Assembly: GCA_000434775.1 (NCBI GenBank)
Contig: FR895487.1
Coordinates: forward strand, 94,480 to 103,039
DNA: 8,560 nucleotides
Origin: Eggerthella sp. CAG:368
GTDB lineage: Bacteria > Actinomycetota > Coriobacteriia > Coriobacteriales > Eggerthellaceae
Reading direction: 5' to 3'
The notes below the pieces were generated by a model. That model saw nothing but the letters and a program-made list of their open reading frames with translations. It ran no database searches and was not told the DNA's origin. Shown piece after piece: positions 6,668-8,560 of the stretch (the stretch's first letter is position 1; each line of letters starts with the position of its first letter). Position numbers and translations under genes: made by a program.

Positions 6668-6707
6668 CGGAGGCATCTCAACTTCCATGAGGGGTTTTGA
6701 GAGCGTG

Positions 6708-6716
6708 TGGGATAAT
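6708..6716 (+). promoter_or_regulatory. Probable extended -10 promoter of the mcrB-like gene
   Basis: TGGGATAAT fits an extended -10 element (TGn followed by GATAAT). No good -35 lies at the usual distance, which extended -10 promoters tolerate. Transcription would start near 6723, leaving a short leader before ATG 6755. A separate promoter is also expected because the strong terminator and the inverted cassette lie upstream. Confidence 0.45.
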
Positions 6717-6741
6717 ACGTATCACAGTTAGGATCTTCTCC

Positions 6742-6747
6742 AAAGGA
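6742..6747 (+). promoter_or_regulatory. Ribosome binding site of the mcrB-like gene
   Basis: AAAGGA sits 7 nt before ATG 6755 and decides this start. Confidence 0.7.
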
Positions 6748-6754
6748 TACGAAG

Positions 6755-8560
6755 ATGGCAGATACAAACTACGAAGGTTGGACGCGCTACTACAGCGAGT
6801 TCGCCGACATTCTTAAGAGCTATAAAAACTGTCAAGCAGAACTTATTGCCAAAGTTAAGCAGGCTTTTGATACGCAGGGTGTGCACCTGCCAAAGCTCGA
6901 CAGCGGCGTGCTCACCGAAATGGATCCATTTACGGTCTTCGGCCTTTTCAACAAAGGAATCACTAACGAAACGCGCCGCAAAATTCTGACCGGATTCAAA
7001 GAAGAGTTCGGAGTCACGGCGCCTGTGCCCGAGGCGTTTGATGGCGTGCCCGTGGTGAACAATCTCTCTGCTACGTTCTATCTTTTCGTGCCCGACCGTG
7101 GTGAGAACGACATTTCCAACTTGTGGGAGGCGTTTGAGGCCGCGCTTGCCTATGCAGACGACCAAAGCGGCAACAATCGTAGGCGCTTCATTGTCGCCTA
7201 TGACGAGGCGCGCAAAATAAACCGTGTAAAGTGGAACCTGACTATGGCCTTGTTCTGGGCTCGCCCGTATTTCTATGTGAGCCTGGATTCGCGTAACCGC
7301 TGGTTCATCGTTGATCGCAATGGATTGGACGACGAGTGCGCTTGGTCTACGGCTTCCATGAAGAACAACTTGCCCGACGCTGCAGGCTACTTGCGCATGC
7401 GCGAACTTGCAGGTTCCTGCTTGAAGACTGGCGGTCACGAGTATGCGAACTTCCCAGAGTTTTCCTACGAGGCCTGGAAGGTCTCAGAAGAGGAAAACGA
7501 ACGGCGGAGAGCCGAAAAGAAAGCCGAGGAAGAAGCCAGCAAGGCTTCCATTGGAGATGATCCCGAAGTCGAAGACGTGCGCTACTGGATTGTTTCCCCT
7601 GGCGCAGAAGCCTCTCGCTGGGAAGAGCTCTACAGCGAAGGCGTGGTTGGGATTGGTTGGAGCCGCATCGGGTCTGTTGAGCAATTTGACGCGCGCGATG
7701 ATTTACGAGCTGCACTCATTGAGGCGTTTCCCAACGAAGGGTCAGGCACCCATCGCGATTCTTCGCTCGCCCTCTGGCAGTTCTGCCATGAGATGAAACC
7801 CGGTGACATTATCTATGCCAAAAAAGGCCGCAAGGAGGTTATCGGACGCGGCGTTGTTTCTGGTGGTTACGAGTTCGATGAGAATCGACCCAACGAATAT
7901 AAGAACATTCGTAAAGTTAAATGGACCCATAAAGGCATTTGGAAACATCCTGGCAAAGCCGCCGTGAAGACGCTAACCGATATAACGCCTTACACTGATT
8001 ACGTTCAGGATCTTGAGGCATTGTTTGACATTATGGAGCCTCCCGAGAAGCCGTCAATCGAAGACCTGCCGCTTTACTCTAAGGAAGACTTCCTGGAGGA
8101 GGTCTATTTGTCCGAGGCTGAGTACGACCGCTTGAGTCAACTTCTGCACGTGAAGAAGAACGTCATCCTGCAGGGCGCTCCCGGCGTGGGCAAAACCTTC
8201 ATGGCTAAGCGCCTGGCGTACTCCATCATGGGCTGCAAGGACTCCGAGCGCGTGAAGCTGGTGCAATTCCACCAAAGCTACTCCTATGAGGATTTCATCA
8301 TGGGCTATCGCCCCAGCCAGGACGGCTTTGAGCTTAAGACTGGAGCCTTCTACGACTTCTGCAAGCTCGCCGCTGACGACCCCGACAACGATTACTTCTT
8401 CGTCATCGACGAAATCAATCGTGGCAACCTGTCGAAGATCTTCGGCGAGCTGTTCATGCTGGTAGAGCCTGACAAGCGGGGCGTTCCCCTGCAATTGCTC
8501 TATGCCAACGAGCAGTTCAGCGTGCCCGCAAATCTCTATCTCATCGGCATGATGAACACG
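6755..8560 (+). CDS. mcrB: McrB-like modification-dependent restriction NTPase with EVE-like reader domain (3' end outside window)
   Basis: McrB-type proteins bind modified DNA through an N-terminal reader and use a GTP-driven AAA+ ring to activate the McrC nuclease, cutting foreign methylated DNA. The frame is open for 602 codons to the right edge. Residues 1 to about 240 are an N-terminal domain with the block LTMALFWARPYFYVSLDSRN, which I recall from many McrB-like proteins. A charged stretch (about 250-270) follows. From 275 an EVE/PUA-like domain shows YWIVSPG, GVVGIGW and GDIIYAKKG with GRGVV. The AAA+ module has Walker A GAPGVGKT at 474-481, FHQSYSYEDFIMGY, and Walker B FFVIDEIN with D552 and E553. 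The sequence ends at GMMNT, the start of the McrB NTxD signature. The C terminus and any mcrC are beyond the edge. The gene is visibly richer in G+C than the hsd genes, so the two systems may have separate histories. Confidence 0.9.
   Translation, partial: MADTNYEGWTRYYSEFADILKSYKNCQAELIAKVKQAFDTQGVHLPKLDSGVLTEMDPFTVFGLFNKGITNETRRKILTGFKEEFGVTAPVPEAFDGVPVVNNLSATFYLFVPDRGENDISNLWEAFEAALAYADDQSGNNRRRFIVAYDEARKINRVKWNLTMALFWARPYFYVSLDSRNRWFIVDRNGLDDECAWSTASMKNNLPDAAGYLRMRELAGSCLKTGGHEYANFPEFSYEAWKVSEEENERRRAEKKAEEEASKASIGDDPEVEDVRYWIVSPGAEASRWEELYSEGVVGIGWSRIGSVEQFDARDDLRAALIEAFPNEGSGTHRDSSLALWQFCHEMKPGDIIYAKKGRKEVIGRGVVSGGYEFDENRPNEYKNIRKVKWTHKGIWKHPGKAAVKTLTDITPYTDYVQDLEALFDIMEPPEKPSIEDLPLYSKEDFLEEVYLSEAEYDRLSQLLHVKKNVILQGAPGVGKTFMAKRLAYSIMGCKDSERVKLVQFHQSYSYEDFIMGYRPSQDGFELKTGAFYDFCKLAADDPDNDYFFVIDEINRGNLSKIFGELFMLVEPDKRGVPLQLLYANEQFSVPANLYLIGMMNT

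Larger units (their letters stand above)
6153..6677 (-). pseudogene. Silent hsdS cassette 2: single TRD, inverted, truncated at the repeat
   Basis: Read on the minus strand, an open frame begins after TGA (6680-6678) with DASAWEQRKLGDFSKKVTT. It continues through NGYYVVRPNDFVYNPRIS, GVMSPLYTVF, SGARSDRFSISD and QEAIAQQLELADSLITLHQ, then stops at TGA (6155-6153). This is a complete single TRD of the HsdS fold, distinct from TRD1, TRD2 and cassette 1. It has no ATG start and no following spacer helix: the coding similarity ends exactly with the TRD-end repeat. A TTG (6650) could only start inside the first repeat and has no ribosome site, so expression in place is unlikely. An ATG at 6688 is out of frame with the cassette and ends within about 20 codons. 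Orientation and precise borders fit a stored TRD for inversion or conversion into the operon copy. Confidence 0.85.

Noticed and set aside
6728..7438. 236-codon minus-strand open frame opposite the mcrB-like gene
   Set aside because: The plus-strand frame shows a recognisable McrB-like domain order with a good ribosome site. The antisense product has no recognisable motif and is explained by G+C-rich codon shadowing.
8054..8494. 146-codon minus-strand open frame
   Set aside because: It lies opposite the Walker A and Walker B coding stretch of the mcrB-like gene and is a shadow.

Overview
The window is part of a bacterial defence locus. It holds most of a type I restriction-modification (R-M) operon, followed by two silent specificity-subunit cassettes and the first two thirds or so of an McrB-like modification-dependent restriction gene. 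The host cannot be named from the sequence. The HsdS style (TDPWEQRKLG and LITLHQRK blocks) and moderate G+C that rises in the mcrB-like gene fit gut Firmicutes or Actinobacteria (Coriobacteriia-like). That is a weak inference. There are no tRNA, rRNA, CRISPR or transposase genes.

Layout. Positions 1-1034 hold the C-terminal part of hsdM, whose 5' end lies outside. Positions 1036-2247 hold a complete two-TRD hsdS, and 2259-5468 a complete hsdR. All three are on the + strand with gaps of only 1 and 11 nt, so they are almost certainly one operon in the order M-S-R seen in EcoR124I-like (type IC) systems. HsdR ends inside a perfect 20-bp palindrome. Next comes cassette 1 (+, about 5492-6036), a single-TRD hsdS piece with no start codon, frameshifted by a 20-bp tandem duplication. 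A strong intrinsic terminator (6069-6106) follows. Cassette 2 (-, about 6153-6677) is a second single-TRD piece, tail to tail with cassette 1 and ending exactly at the shared repeat. The mcrB-like gene starts at 6755 behind its own probable promoter and runs off the right edge.

How it may work. HsdM, HsdS and HsdR form the methylase/restriction complex, and HsdS chooses the DNA target through its two TRDs. Every TRD in the window, expressed or silent, is bounded by the same two short sequences: about 19-22 bp encoding WEQRKLG at the start, and 15-24 bp encoding LITLHQRK at the end. Cassette 2 carries both in inverted orientation relative to the operon. This is the architecture of a specificity-shuffling (phase-variable) type I system, in which recombination at paired repeats moves TRDs in and out of the expressed gene. 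Unusually, hsdR lies between the expressed and silent TRDs, so one inversion would also flip hsdR. Two successive inversions, at the start repeat and then the end repeat, would swap a TRD and restore hsdR. No recombinase is encoded in the window. The adjacent mcrB-like gene, with an EVE/YTH-like reader domain before its AAA+ motor, adds a second layer that attacks modified DNA. It could conflict or cooperate with a methylase whose sites change.
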